Source of the DNA: Myxococcales bacterium
Lineage (GTDB): Bacteria > Myxococcota_A > Polyangia > Palsa-1104
Reading direction: 5' to 3'
Length of the DNA stretch: 64,000 nt
NCBI GenBank assembly: GCA_003170275.1
Contig: PNAM01000010.1
Coordinates: forward strand, 321,656 to 385,655
Shown: piece by piece, positions 1-7,844 of the stretch
Layout: every line of letters begins with the position of its first letter
How positions within the stretch are numbered: position 1 is the first letter of the stretch
Notes under the pieces: generated by a model
Seen by the model: the letters and a program-made list of their open reading frames with translations, nothing else
Database searches by the model: none
Told to the model about the DNA's origin: nothing
Made by a program: the position numbers and the translations under genes

Positions 1-284
1 CCGGCATGGACGATCGAATTCGCGGTGGCGATGAACGACAGGCTCGGGCAGATGACCTCGTCCCCGGGTCCGATGCCGAGCGCCACGAAGGTGAGGTGAA
101 GCGCGGTCGTGCACGAGGTGACCGCGACCGCGTGGGCGGCTCCGACATGCGCGGCAAAGGCCGTTTCGAACTCGGCCACGCGCGCTCCTTGCGTGAGCCA
201 GCCGGAGCGCAGAACGGCGGCGACCGCTGCCTCCTCTTCCGCTCCAACATACGGTTTTGCGATGGGAATCGGCGGCAGGCTCAT
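1..284 (-). CDS. DegT/DnrJ/EryC1/StrS-type aminotransferase, N-terminal part (runs off the window)
   Basis: The reverse strand from an ATG at 284 stays open to the window edge, giving about 94 N-terminal residues; the C-terminus lies outside. The translation begins MSLPPIPIAKPYVG and contains the family landmarks LRSGWLTQG, AVAVTSCTTALHL and GDEVICPSLSFIATANSI, typical of PLP-dependent sugar aminotransferases that convert keto-sugar nucleotides to amino sugars. The PLP lysine is not in the window. It is divergent from the epimerase at 357, and with the rfb genes it suggests an amino-deoxysugar in the local polysaccharide. Family call is firm; substrate is unknown. Confidence 0.88.
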   Translation of the reverse strand, partial: MSLPPIPIAKPYVGAEEEAAVAAVLRSGWLTQGARVAEFETAFAAHVGAAHAVAVTSCTTALHLTFVALGIGPGDEVICPSLSFIATANSIVHA

Positions 285-356
285 GCGCTAGTACCCTAAG
301 ACAAATGAACGAAGCTGTGTTAGAAGACAACCAACATCAGCGAGGGCGGATTTGAC

Positions 357-1319
357 ATGCGGTATCTGATCACCGGCGGCGCAGGATTCATCGGCTCGCA
401 CCTGGCGGAAGAGCTCCTGCGGCGTGGGCACGAGGTCGCGGTGGTCGACGATCTGTCGACCGGCGGTATCAACAATATCCGGCACTTGAAAACCCACGAT
501 CGCTTTCATTACGTGATCGACTCCTGCTCGAATGTTCAGCTCATGGCCGAGCTGGTGGACGGCGCCGACAAGATCTATCACCTGGCCGCCGCGGTCGGCG
601 TGAAGCTGATCGTCGAGTCGCCGGTTCGCACCATCGAGACCAACATCCGGCTCACCGAGATCCTGCTCAGCCTCGCCAACAAGAAGAAGCGACCGATCTT
701 CATCGCGTCGACCAGCGAGGTCTACGGCAAAAGCCAGGAATTTCCGTTCCGTGAGGATCAGGATCTGGTGATGGGCGCGACCACCAAGGGGCGCTGGTCG
801 TATGCCTGCAGCAAGGCCATCGACGAGTTCCTCGCGGTGGCGTACTGGAAGGAGCGCAAGCTGCCGACGGTCGTCGCGCGCTTGTTCAACACGGTCGGCC
901 CGCGGCAGACCGGCCAGTATGGGATGGTCGTTCCGAACTTCGTAAAGCAGGCCATCGCAGGCGCGCCCATCACCGTGTTCGGCGACGGCAAGCAGTCGCG
1001 CTGCTTCACGCACGTCTCCGATGTCGTCCGCGCGCTGATTGGTCTGATGGACAACGACGCGTTGTACGGAAATGTTTTCAACATCGGCAACAACAACGAG
1101 ATCTCGATCGGCGATCTGGCCAAGCAGGTGCGCGAGATGTGCGGCTCGAAATCCGAGATCGTCTACGTGCCCTACGAGAAGGCCTACGAGCAGGGATTCG
1201 AGGACATGCAGCGACGCGTTCCGGACGTCTCGAAGATCACCGCCGCGATCGGCTGGAAGCCCTCGATCGCGCTGCCGCAGATCCTGCAGGATGTAATCGA
1301 TTACCATCGTCGAGCCTAG
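357..1319 (+). CDS. NAD-dependent nucleotide-sugar epimerase/dehydratase (extended SDR)
   Basis: 320 residues, normal length for an extended SDR. The Rossmann motif GGAGFIGSH is at residues 7-15, a TSEVYG segment precedes the active site, and the YxxxK pair is in YACSK. The ATG at 357 follows a GAGGGCGGA ribosome site. The best family guesses are UDP-glucose 4-epimerase-like or UDP-glucuronate decarboxylase-like; I cannot fix the substrate. It lies 9 bp before the phosphosugar transferase fusion and is probably co-transcribed with it, supplying or modifying the sugar nucleotide for the polysaccharide made here. Confidence 0.88.
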   Translation: MRYLITGGAGFIGSHLAEELLRRGHEVAVVDDLSTGGINNIRHLKTHDRFHYVIDSCSNVQLMAELVDGADKIYHLAAAVGVKLIVESPVRTIETNIRLTEILLSLANKKKRPIFIASTSEVYGKSQEFPFREDQDLVMGATTKGRWSYACSKAIDEFLAVAYWKERKLPTVVARLFNTVGPRQTGQYGMVVPNFVKQAIAGAPITVFGDGKQSRCFTHVSDVVRALIGLMDNDALYGNVFNIGNNNEISIGDLAKQVREMCGSKSEIVYVPYEKAYEQGFEDMQRRVPDVSKITAAIGWKPSIALPQILQDVIDYHRRA

Positions 1320-1328
1320 AATCGAATA

Positions 1329-3113
1329 ATGGAGCACTACGCCTTTAGCTTCGGCGTCGCGCTCGGCGCATCGCTGGTCCTGACCTTTGCGGTACGCGCG
1401 CTGGCGCGTCGCCTGAACCTGGTGGCCAAGCCGCGCGCGGATCGCTGGCACCGAAAGCCGACCGCGCTGTTCGGCGGCGTCGGCGTGTTCCTGGCGTTCC
1501 TGATCTCGTATCTGGCGCGCCGGCCGGCGGACGTTCGCGGCGACGCGCTGCTGGTGGTGTGCGCAGGCGCCATGTTCCTCCTGGGCCTGATCGACGACTT
1601 CGTGCAGCTCAAGCCCTACTCGAAGCTGATCGGGCAGGTCATCGCCTCGACCGTCTTCACGATGTTCGGCCTGCGGCTGCACTGGATCCCGTCTGCGGTT
1701 CTCGACCAGGCGCTGACCATCTTCTGGTTGGTCGGCATCACCAACGCGGTGAACCTGCTCGACAACCTCGACGGGCTGGCGGGTGGCGTCGCGGCGATCG
1801 CGGCCGCGTATCTCGTCTACTTCTGTCACATCAGCGGACAGGCCTCCGCCGCCGCGCTGTCCGCCGCCTTCTGTGGCGCGGTGCTCGGCTTCATGGTCTT
1901 CAACGTCAACCCTGCCTCGATCTTCATGGGCGACTGCGGCTCGCTCTTCCTGGGCTTCTTTCTCGGCGGCGTCGCGTTGGTCAACAACCAGACCGGGCTG
2001 CGCCGAAACGTGCTCGCGGTGCTCACCATTCCGGTGCTGCTGCTGCTCATTCCGATCATCGATACGGCGCTGGTGACCGTGAACCGCAAGCTACACGGAC
2101 GGCGCGTCTCACAGGGCGGACGCGACCACACCTCGCATCGCCTGGTCGCGCTCGGTCTCTCCGAAAAGGCGGCGGCGTTCACGTTGTGGATGCTCGCCGC
2201 TTCGTCGGGCGGCGTCGCGGTATTGGTGCGCCGGCTGAACTGGGCGGTCACCGCGCTGATGGTGCCGGTGTTCGGTCTGGTGGTGATGTTCTTCCTGGTG
2301 TTCGTCGGCCGGGTGAAGGTCTACGAACCGATCGTCAGCGAGCAGGAAGGCAAGGGGCGCGCGCTCCTGCCGACGCTCGCGGACTTCAGCTACAAGCGTC
2401 GCATCTTCGAGGTCCTCAGCGATCTGTCGCTGGTGGTGCTCGCCTACTACGCGGCGTTCCTCTTGCGCTTCGACGGGCAGATGGTGGAGCCGTTCTACAG
2501 CCAGTTCCTCACCTCCCTGCCGCTCCTGATCGTCGTGCAGTTGACCGCCTTCCTGGCGCTCGGCCTGTACCGCGGGCTCTGGCGGTACACGTCGATGAGC
2601 GATCTCTCGACGCTGATCAAGGCGGTCAGCGGCGCGTGGATCGCGTCGGTCCTGGCGGTCATGTTCGCCTACCGGTTCGAAGGCTTCTCGCGCGGCATCT
2701 TCATCATCGACGGCATGCTGCTCTTGGGCGGCGTCGCAGCGACGCGCCTCTCGTTCCGGCTCTTGCGCACCTGGCTGCAGCGCTTGCGGCCGATCGCCAA
2801 CGGCAAGCGAGTGCTCATCTACGGCGCCGGCGATGGCGGCGAGTTGCTCCTGCGCGAGCTGCAGAACAACAGCAACTTCGGTCTCCTCGCGGTCGGTTTC
2901 GTCGACGATGATCCGCAGAAGCAGGGCCGGGTGATCCACGGCGTGCGCGTCCTCGGTCCGCTCGAGCGGCTCGGCGAGCTCGCGGGCTCGGAGCGGGTCG
3001 AGGAGCTGGTGATCTCGACCACCAAGCTGGCGAACGATCGTTCCGAGCTCGTTACCCTGCTCTGCCAGCAAGCGGGCCTCAACTGCCGGCGCATGCGCAT
3101 CGCGCTCGAGTAG
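1329..3113 (+). CDS. WecA/TagO-like undecaprenyl-phosphate sugar-1-phosphate transferase fused to a CapD/FlaA1-like membrane and Rossmann region
   Basis: 594 residues. Residues 1-330 are a polytopic glycosyltransferase family 4 enzyme with its signatures: DD at 89-90, NLLDNLDGL at 142-150, MGDCGS at 200-205 and the DHTSHRL motif at 266-272. Such enzymes load the first sugar phosphate onto undecaprenyl phosphate at the inner membrane. Residues 355-480 look like the four-helix start of CapD/FlaA1/PglF proteins, and 494-594 are their first Rossmann-like domain (GAGDGG at 499-504). The SDR catalytic domain that normally follows is absent; the protein ends there. The fusion may scaffold or regulate the transferase. 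It converges on rfbD with 6 bp between stops. Confidence 0.87.
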   Translation: MEHYAFSFGVALGASLVLTFAVRALARRLNLVAKPRADRWHRKPTALFGGVGVFLAFLISYLARRPADVRGDALLVVCAGAMFLLGLIDDFVQLKPYSKLIGQVIASTVFTMFGLRLHWIPSAVLDQALTIFWLVGITNAVNLLDNLDGLAGGVAAIAAAYLVYFCHISGQASAAALSAAFCGAVLGFMVFNVNPASIFMGDCGSLFLGFFLGGVALVNNQTGLRRNVLAVLTIPVLLLLIPIIDTALVTVNRKLHGRRVSQGGRDHTSHRLVALGLSEKAAAFTLWMLAASSGGVAVLVRRLNWAVTALMVPVFGLVVMFFLVFVGRVKVYEPIVSEQEGKGRALLPTLADFSYKRRIFEVLSDLSLVVLAYYAAFLLRFDGQMVEPFYSQFLTSLPLLIVVQLTAFLALGLYRGLWRYTSMSDLSTLIKAVSGAWIASVLAVMFAYRFEGFSRGIFIIDGMLLLGGVAATRLSFRLLRTWLQRLRPIANGKRVLIYGAGDGGELLLRELQNNSNFGLLAVGFVDDDPQKQGRVIHGVRVLGPLERLGELAGSERVEELVISTTKLANDRSELVTLLCQQAGLNCRRMRIALE

Positions 3114-3119
3114 CGCGGG

Positions 3120-3956
3120 TCAGCGCGCGGCGGCCTCGGCCAGATACTCGTCGAGCGCGACCTGCCAGGTGGGCATCGGCCCAAACCCGTGCAGCGCGAG
3201 CATGCGATGTTGAAAGACGCAGTTCGGAGGTCTCGCCGCCGTTGCCTGCAGCTCGCGCGTGGGGATCTCCGCCCAGCTCTGTGGCAGTCCCAGCCGCTCG
3301 GCGAGCACCCGCGCAAAGCCCGCCCAGGTGGTCTCGCCCGCGCAGCTCACGTGGTAGGTGCCGATCGCGTCGCTCGAGGCGAGGCGAACGATCTGTCGCG
3401 CCGCGGCCCGCGCCCAGGTCGGCTGAACGCGACGCTCGCAGTCGAGCTTGAGCGACTTGCCCGCCAGCAGCAGGTCACGCAGCTTCGACGAAAAATTGCC
3501 GCCGCCCGCTCCGTAGAGCCCCTGCACCCGGATCAAGATCGAACTGCCGCCGCGCCTCGCCACCAGCTCCTCCCCGGCCCACTTCGACCGGGCGTAGACC
3601 GACAGCGGGTTGGGCGCCGAAAACTCGTCGTACGGATCCGCCTGCGCGCCGTCGAAGACGAAGTCGGTCGAGATGTGCAGCAGGCGGGCGTTCGACTCCA
3701 GCGCCGCGCGCGCCGCGTTCTCCGCGCCCAGCGCGTTTGCGCGATAGGCGGCGTCGGGCTCCGCTTCCGCGCCGTCTACGTTCGTATAGGCCGCGCAGTT
3801 GATCACTACATCGACGTCGCGCGTGCCCTCACGTACCTGCGCCAGATCGCTGATGTCACACGCGCGGCGCACGAGCGCCCGCACCGGGTGGCCCGCCAGC
3901 TCCTCGACGATGTGACGGCCGAGCAGGCCGCCTGCCCCCAGCACCGCGACCCTCAC
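3120..3956 (-). CDS. rfbD: dTDP-4-dehydrorhamnose reductase-like
   Basis: 278 residues, usual RmlD length. It opens MRVAVLGAGGLLGRH (nucleotide-binding loop), then VVINCAAYTNVDGAE, HISTDFVFDG and YARSKWAGE with the YxxxK catalytic pair. RmlD reduces dTDP-4-dehydro-rhamnose to dTDP-L-rhamnose with NAD(P)H in the cytoplasm. Its ATG overlaps the rfbB stop by 4 nt (ATGA), so it is the coupled last gene of the leftward polysaccharide operon. No rmlA or rmlC is in the window, so they must be elsewhere, or the pathway end product differs. Confidence 0.9.
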   Translation of the reverse strand: MRVAVLGAGGLLGRHIVEELAGHPVRALVRRACDISDLAQVREGTRDVDVVINCAAYTNVDGAEAEPDAAYRANALGAENAARAALESNARLLHISTDFVFDGAQADPYDEFSAPNPLSVYARSKWAGEELVARRGGSSILIRVQGLYGAGGGNFSSKLRDLLLAGKSLKLDCERRVQPTWARAAARQIVRLASSDAIGTYHVSCAGETTWAGFARVLAERLGLPQSWAEIPTRELQATAARPPNCVFQHRMLALHGFGPMPTWQVALDEYLAEAAAR

Positions 3957-4966
3957 GTGCCGTCCCGGTTGTCATAGTTGAGCGTCACCCACTTGCGGTA
4001 CTCGCCCGAACGGACCTGCCGGCACCACTCGTCGTTGGTCTGGTACCACTTGACGGTCGCGGCCAGTCCCTCGTCCAGGCGTCGCGCGCAGGACCAGCCC
4101 AGCTCACGCTCGATCTTCCGATCGTCGATCGCGTAGCGACGATCGTGGCCGAGTCGATCGGTGACGAACTTGAGGAGCGATTCCGGCTTTCCCAGCGCCT
4201 CGAGGATCGCGCGCGCGATCTCGAGGTTGGGACGCTCCGCGCGCCCGCCGATGTTGTAGACCTCGCCCGGCCGGCCCGCCTCGAGCACGCGCTCGACCGC
4301 GGCGCAGTGATCCTCGACGTGGATCCAATCCCGGATGTTCTGCCCGTCGCCATAGATCGGCAGCGGCGTATCGGACAGCGCGTTGAGGATCATATGCGGA
4401 ATGAACTTCTCGGGGAACTGATATGGGCCGTAGTTGTTGGAGCAGCGCGTGATCAGCGTCGGGAATCCGTAGGTCTCGAAATAGGCGCGCACCAGATGGT
4501 CCGAGCCGGCCTTCGACGCCGAGTAGGGCGAGCGCGGCGCAATCGGCGTCTGTTCGCTGAACGGAGCGTCGTTCGGTCCGAGGTCTCCGTACACCTCGTC
4601 GGTGGAGATGTGCAGAAAGCGCTTCACGCCGCCACGCCGCGCGCACTCCAGCAGCGTGGCCGTGCCCATCAGGTTGGTCCGGGCAAACGCCATCGGGCCG
4701 AGGATCGACCGATCGACATGGCTCTCGGCGGCGAAGTGGACGATGGCGTCGATCTGGTGCTCGGCCAGCGTGCGCTCGACGAGCGGCTGGTCGCAGATGT
4801 CGCCGTGCACGAATTCGAAGCCCTTCACCTGGGCGAGCGACGCGAGGTTTCCCGCATAGGTGAGCGCGTCGAGCACGATCAGTTTCTCGTCGGGCCGCGC
4901 GGCCATGCGACGTCGAACGAACATCGATCCGATGAAGCCGGCACCGCCGGTCACGAGGAGCTTCAT
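3953..4966 (-). CDS. rfbB: dTDP-glucose 4,6-dehydratase
   Basis: 337 residues from the ATG at 4966. Longer upstream readings in this frame run through another gene and are rejected. Motifs: TGGAGFIGS near the start, HFAAESHVDRS, HISTDEVYGD with the catalytic DE pair, and SPYSASKAG with YxxxK. RmlB makes dTDP-4-keto-6-deoxyglucose, the branch point for rhamnose and many amino-deoxysugars; the DegT aminotransferase at the window edge could use the same intermediate. Start and stop overlap both neighbours by 4 nt (ATGA), so translation is very likely coupled to the O-antigen ligase upstream and rfbD downstream. Confidence 0.95.
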   Translation of the reverse strand: MKLLVTGGAGFIGSMFVRRRMAARPDEKLIVLDALTYAGNLASLAQVKGFEFVHGDICDQPLVERTLAEHQIDAIVHFAAESHVDRSILGPMAFARTNLMGTATLLECARRGGVKRFLHISTDEVYGDLGPNDAPFSEQTPIAPRSPYSASKAGSDHLVRAYFETYGFPTLITRCSNNYGPYQFPEKFIPHMILNALSDTPLPIYGDGQNIRDWIHVEDHCAAVERVLEAGRPGEVYNIGGRAERPNLEIARAILEALGKPESLLKFVTDRLGHDRRYAIDDRKIERELGWSCARRLDEGLAATVKWYQTNDEWCRQVRSGEYRKWVTLNYDNRDGT

Positions 4967-7248
4967 GGCGCATATCCTAGTTCGGAATCCTTGATCTTGC
5001 GCGCCAGAAGCCGAGCGCGCGCTCGTGCCAGGATCGCCCCTTCGATGTCGCCCGAATGATCCGCGATGTCCGCGAGCAGCTCTTCCGCCTGCTTGCGCTC
5101 GCTCAACGAGAGGGTCCCGTCGGCGCCGTGCCGCAGCAATGCCTGCGCGCCGGCGACATCCTTCGCCTCCAGCCGCAACCGTGCGCCCTGAAGGACGAGC
5201 GACCCGGCGTCCGGGTGGGCCACCCGCCCGCGACGGATCGCCTCGTCCGCACCAGGCAGATCGCCGGCCTGCGTGAGCGCCGTCGCTGCCGCCAGGTAGC
5301 CGCCCGGGGACGGCGTCGAGTCGAGCAACGCGCTCACGGCCTGCTTGATCCACTTCGGGTCGCGGGTCGACTGGGCGATGGTCAGCCATTGGACCAGGGA
5401 GGCCTCGGACCGACCCGCCAGCTCGACCGCCCTGCCGCACGCGGCGACGGCCAGCTCGATCCTTTTCTTGTAGACCAGGTACTGCGCGAGCACGAACAGC
5501 GGGGCGGGCTGTTGCGCGACCGCGTCGATGATCCGGTCGCCCACCACGGCGTGAATCTCCTCGGGTGGAATGGGAATCCCCCGCGACGCCAGCCGGTATT
5601 CGAGCGCGGCCTGGGCGCGGTGCCCCTCGCCGGCGAGCACGCGCGCTGCCAACCGATGGGCCAACGAATTGGTCGGATGCAACCAGAGTGCGCGATTGAG
5701 GTGTTGCATCACCTCGGGTCGCTTGGTGCGAATCGCTTGTTCCGCCGCCACGAGCTCCAGCTGGTAGTCGGCCGGGTGGCGCTCGAGGGCCGCCTGCAGC
5801 GCTGCCGCGGGCGCGGCGCCGGCCAACTTCGAGAGGCGATCGGAGTCCGCCAACAAGGTGTGCGGCGCTGCGAACGCCGAACCGACCAGCGCCACCGCCC
5901 AGATCCCGATCACCGCGCCGATCATCGAAACCGGCAGGCGCACCTTGCGCGCTTCGCCGGCTCCCTCGTAGGCGCGCCCGATCACGATGCCGAGCAGCGC
6001 GGCGGCCGGGAACGCGATCCCTGGAAACTCGAGGCTGAAATCGCCGGCGTCGTGCACCAACGCGGCGACCACCGCGCACCCGGCGGCGACCGTCGAGGGT
6101 TCGCGCTCCCAGACGCGCGGCACCACGCGCCTGGCGGCCAGGAAGAGCAGCGCCGCGAGCAGGAGCGCGATCGGAAATCCCCATTCGGCGCTCGCCTGCA
6201 CGGCGACGTTCTCGGGATAGACCAGTCGAACGCTCTCGTCATCGTCTCGATACGCGAGCAGCGGCGCCTCGAACGCGCCCCGACCGACGCCCGTCCACGC
6301 GTAATGGCGCGCCAAGATCATTCCGTCCCGCCAGCCCCGGAGCTTTTGCGCGAGCACCAGGTTCTCGACATTCGCGGGCAACACCCTGGCTCGCAGCCCG
6401 TCCGAGACCCACAAGGTCGCGCCGGATCCGAGGAGGATCAGCACGAAGCCCACGGCCAGCCCGCGGGCCCAGCCGAAACGGCGCGCCATCATCGTACCGA
6501 CCAACCCGAAGGCGCCGACCCCGAGGCCCAGGGCCCCGGACCTCGAGGTGGTCAACAGCACCCCGGCGAAGGTGAGCCCGGCGGCGAGCAACATCCCGAG
6601 CCGGGCGCCGGCCTCGAACTCCAGGGCCAACCCAACCGACAAGAGACAGCCCATCGAAAACAGGGCCGCCGCGTGGTTTCCGTTCACGAAGGTTCCGAAC
6701 ACGCCGGTGCCCGCCAGGTGGCGCGGGTGGTACAACCCCAAGATGTCCTGGGCGCCGGTCATCTTCTGAACCATCGCCAAGACCGCGAGCGAGGCCGCGA
6801 GGAGCGAGATCGCGACCAGCACGCGACGCGAGCGCTGCGGCGACCGCGCGACGCCCACCGCGCACATCATCAGCCCGAGACAGGCCAGCCCCTTGATCAC
6901 CTCGAGCGCGGTCGCCGGAACGTCGAGCGTCAAGGGCATCCACGCCGGCGCGCTCCCTCCTGCGGCGTCGGCGCGCAGCTCGAAGGCCGACGGAGACAAC
7001 CACCGGATGAAGCCGGCGGGCAGCGGGACGAGCTGCAGGATGGTGTAGCCGACCGCGATCACGCCTGGGAGCAGGAAGGGCACCACCCGCAGCCCGTGTC
7101 GCCCGCGGGAGATGGCGTACGCACCGAAGAGAACCAGGGCCGCCAGCGACAGGCCTACCTGCGTCCACGGGTGGACGGAGCCGATGAGCAGGGGCGGCGC
7201 GATGGATAGGAGCAAGACGCCCCATGCCAACGCGCGCTCCAGTTTCAT
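4963..7248 (-). CDS. O-antigen ligase/polymerase-like membrane protein with TPR-type C-terminal region
   Basis: 761 residues. The first ~450 are polytopic with many hydrophobic helices and the Wzy_C/WaaL-like stretch GTFVNGNHAAALFSMG followed by LLTTSRSGALGLG, the conserved extracytoplasmic region of these enzymes. Residues from about 470 to the end are soluble and helical, with repeated alanine/leucine patterns (for example HPTNSLAHRLAARVLAGEG) that read as TPR repeats. Such proteins polymerise or ligate polysaccharide units in the periplasm; the TPR tail may dock partner proteins. It ends ATGA-coupled to rfbB and begins 1 bp after the OPX gene. Confidence 0.82.
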   Translation of the reverse strand: MKLERALAWGVLLLSIAPPLLIGSVHPWTQVGLSLAALVLFGAYAISRGRHGLRVVPFLLPGVIAVGYTILQLVPLPAGFIRWLSPSAFELRADAAGGSAPAWMPLTLDVPATALEVIKGLACLGLMMCAVGVARSPQRSRRVLVAISLLAASLAVLAMVQKMTGAQDILGLYHPRHLAGTGVFGTFVNGNHAAALFSMGCLLSVGLALEFEAGARLGMLLAAGLTFAGVLLTTSRSGALGLGVGAFGLVGTMMARRFGWARGLAVGFVLILLGSGATLWVSDGLRARVLPANVENLVLAQKLRGWRDGMILARHYAWTGVGRGAFEAPLLAYRDDDESVRLVYPENVAVQASAEWGFPIALLLAALLFLAARRVVPRVWEREPSTVAAGCAVVAALVHDAGDFSLEFPGIAFPAAALLGIVIGRAYEGAGEARKVRLPVSMIGAVIGIWAVALVGSAFAAPHTLLADSDRLSKLAGAAPAAALQAALERHPADYQLELVAAEQAIRTKRPEVMQHLNRALWLHPTNSLAHRLAARVLAGEGHRAQAALEYRLASRGIPIPPEEIHAVVGDRIIDAVAQQPAPLFVLAQYLVYKKRIELAVAACGRAVELAGRSEASLVQWLTIAQSTRDPKWIKQAVSALLDSTPSPGGYLAAATALTQAGDLPGADEAIRRGRVAHPDAGSLVLQGARLRLEAKDVAGAQALLRHGADGTLSLSERKQAEELLADIADHSGDIEGAILARARARLLARKIKDSELGYAP

Positions 7249-7249
7249 T

Positions 7250-7834
7250 CTAGAACAGCCGCTCGGGCACCGATATGATGTCGCCTGGGCGGAGGTACAT
7301 GTTGCGCGCCTTGCCCTGCCCGATGTCTTCCACCGGCACCTTGGTGGTGGTCTTGACGCCCCCCTCGCTGCGGGTGACGGTCGTGTCGTTCTTGGCGGCC
7401 AACGGGGTAAAGCCGCCGGACAGGGTGATCGCTTCGACGACGCTCATCGAGGGCGTGTACGTCAGCGTGCCCGGCTTCGAGACCTGGCCAATGATGTAGA
7501 CCTTCTTGGAAGTCTGATCCTTGACCAGCACGCTGACTTGCGGGCTGCGCAGGATTCCGTCGGACAGACGCTCGGCGATTCTCTTCGCGATCGATTGGGG
7601 GTCGAGGCCTTCGACCTTGATCACGCCGGCGAGCGGGAAGTTGATCGTCCCTTCGGCCCCCACGCGATAAAGCCCCGAGAGGTCGGCCTCGCCGTAGACT
7701 CGTACCTCGAACGTGTCGCCAATTCCAAGGGTGGTGTCCGCCGCCGGGATTTGCGTCGGCGTCTCGACGATGGTTGTCGCGCTAGGTCCGCAGGCAACGA
7801 GGAACAGAGCGAAGAACAGCGTGCTGCGCAACAT
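7250..7834 (-). CDS. Short OPX (Wza-type) polysaccharide export lipoprotein
   Basis: 194 residues, about half the length of E. coli Wza. A lipoprotein signal ends at LVAC (Cys15). A Poly_export domain follows (LGIGDTFEVRVYGEADLSG, then FPLAGVIKVEGLD) and one SLBB-type domain (VYIIGQVSKPGTLTYTPSMSVVEAI), ending LRPGDIISVPERLF. It has no C-terminal amphipathic helix to span the outer membrane. Short OPX proteins of Myxococcus (WzaX/S/B) are known to work with a separate beta-barrel encoded nearby, and the gene immediately upstream (7845-9146) fits that partner. It would form the periplasmic part of the export channel. Confidence 0.9.
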   Translation of the reverse strand: MLRSTLFFALFLVACGPSATTIVETPTQIPAADTTLGIGDTFEVRVYGEADLSGLYRVGAEGTINFPLAGVIKVEGLDPQSIAKRIAERLSDGILRSPQVSVLVKDQTSKKVYIIGQVSKPGTLTYTPSMSVVEAITLSGGFTPLAAKNDTTVTRSEGGVKTTTKVPVEDIGQGKARNMYLRPGDIISVPERLF

Positions 7835-7844
7835 GTCGTCGGCC

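Noticed and set aside
288..1829. 513-codon frame on the - strand over the epimerase and transferase genes
   Set aside because: Antisense shadow; composition (Arg, Asp, Gln, His) is typical of reversed high-GC coding sequence, and the + strand genes have clear motifs.
3953..6184. 743-codon reading that extends rfbB far upstream
   Set aside because: The N-terminal 406 residues lie over the O-antigen ligase gene and are Arg/Gly-rich nonsense; the ATG at 4966 starts the canonical RmlB sequence and overlaps the previous stop.
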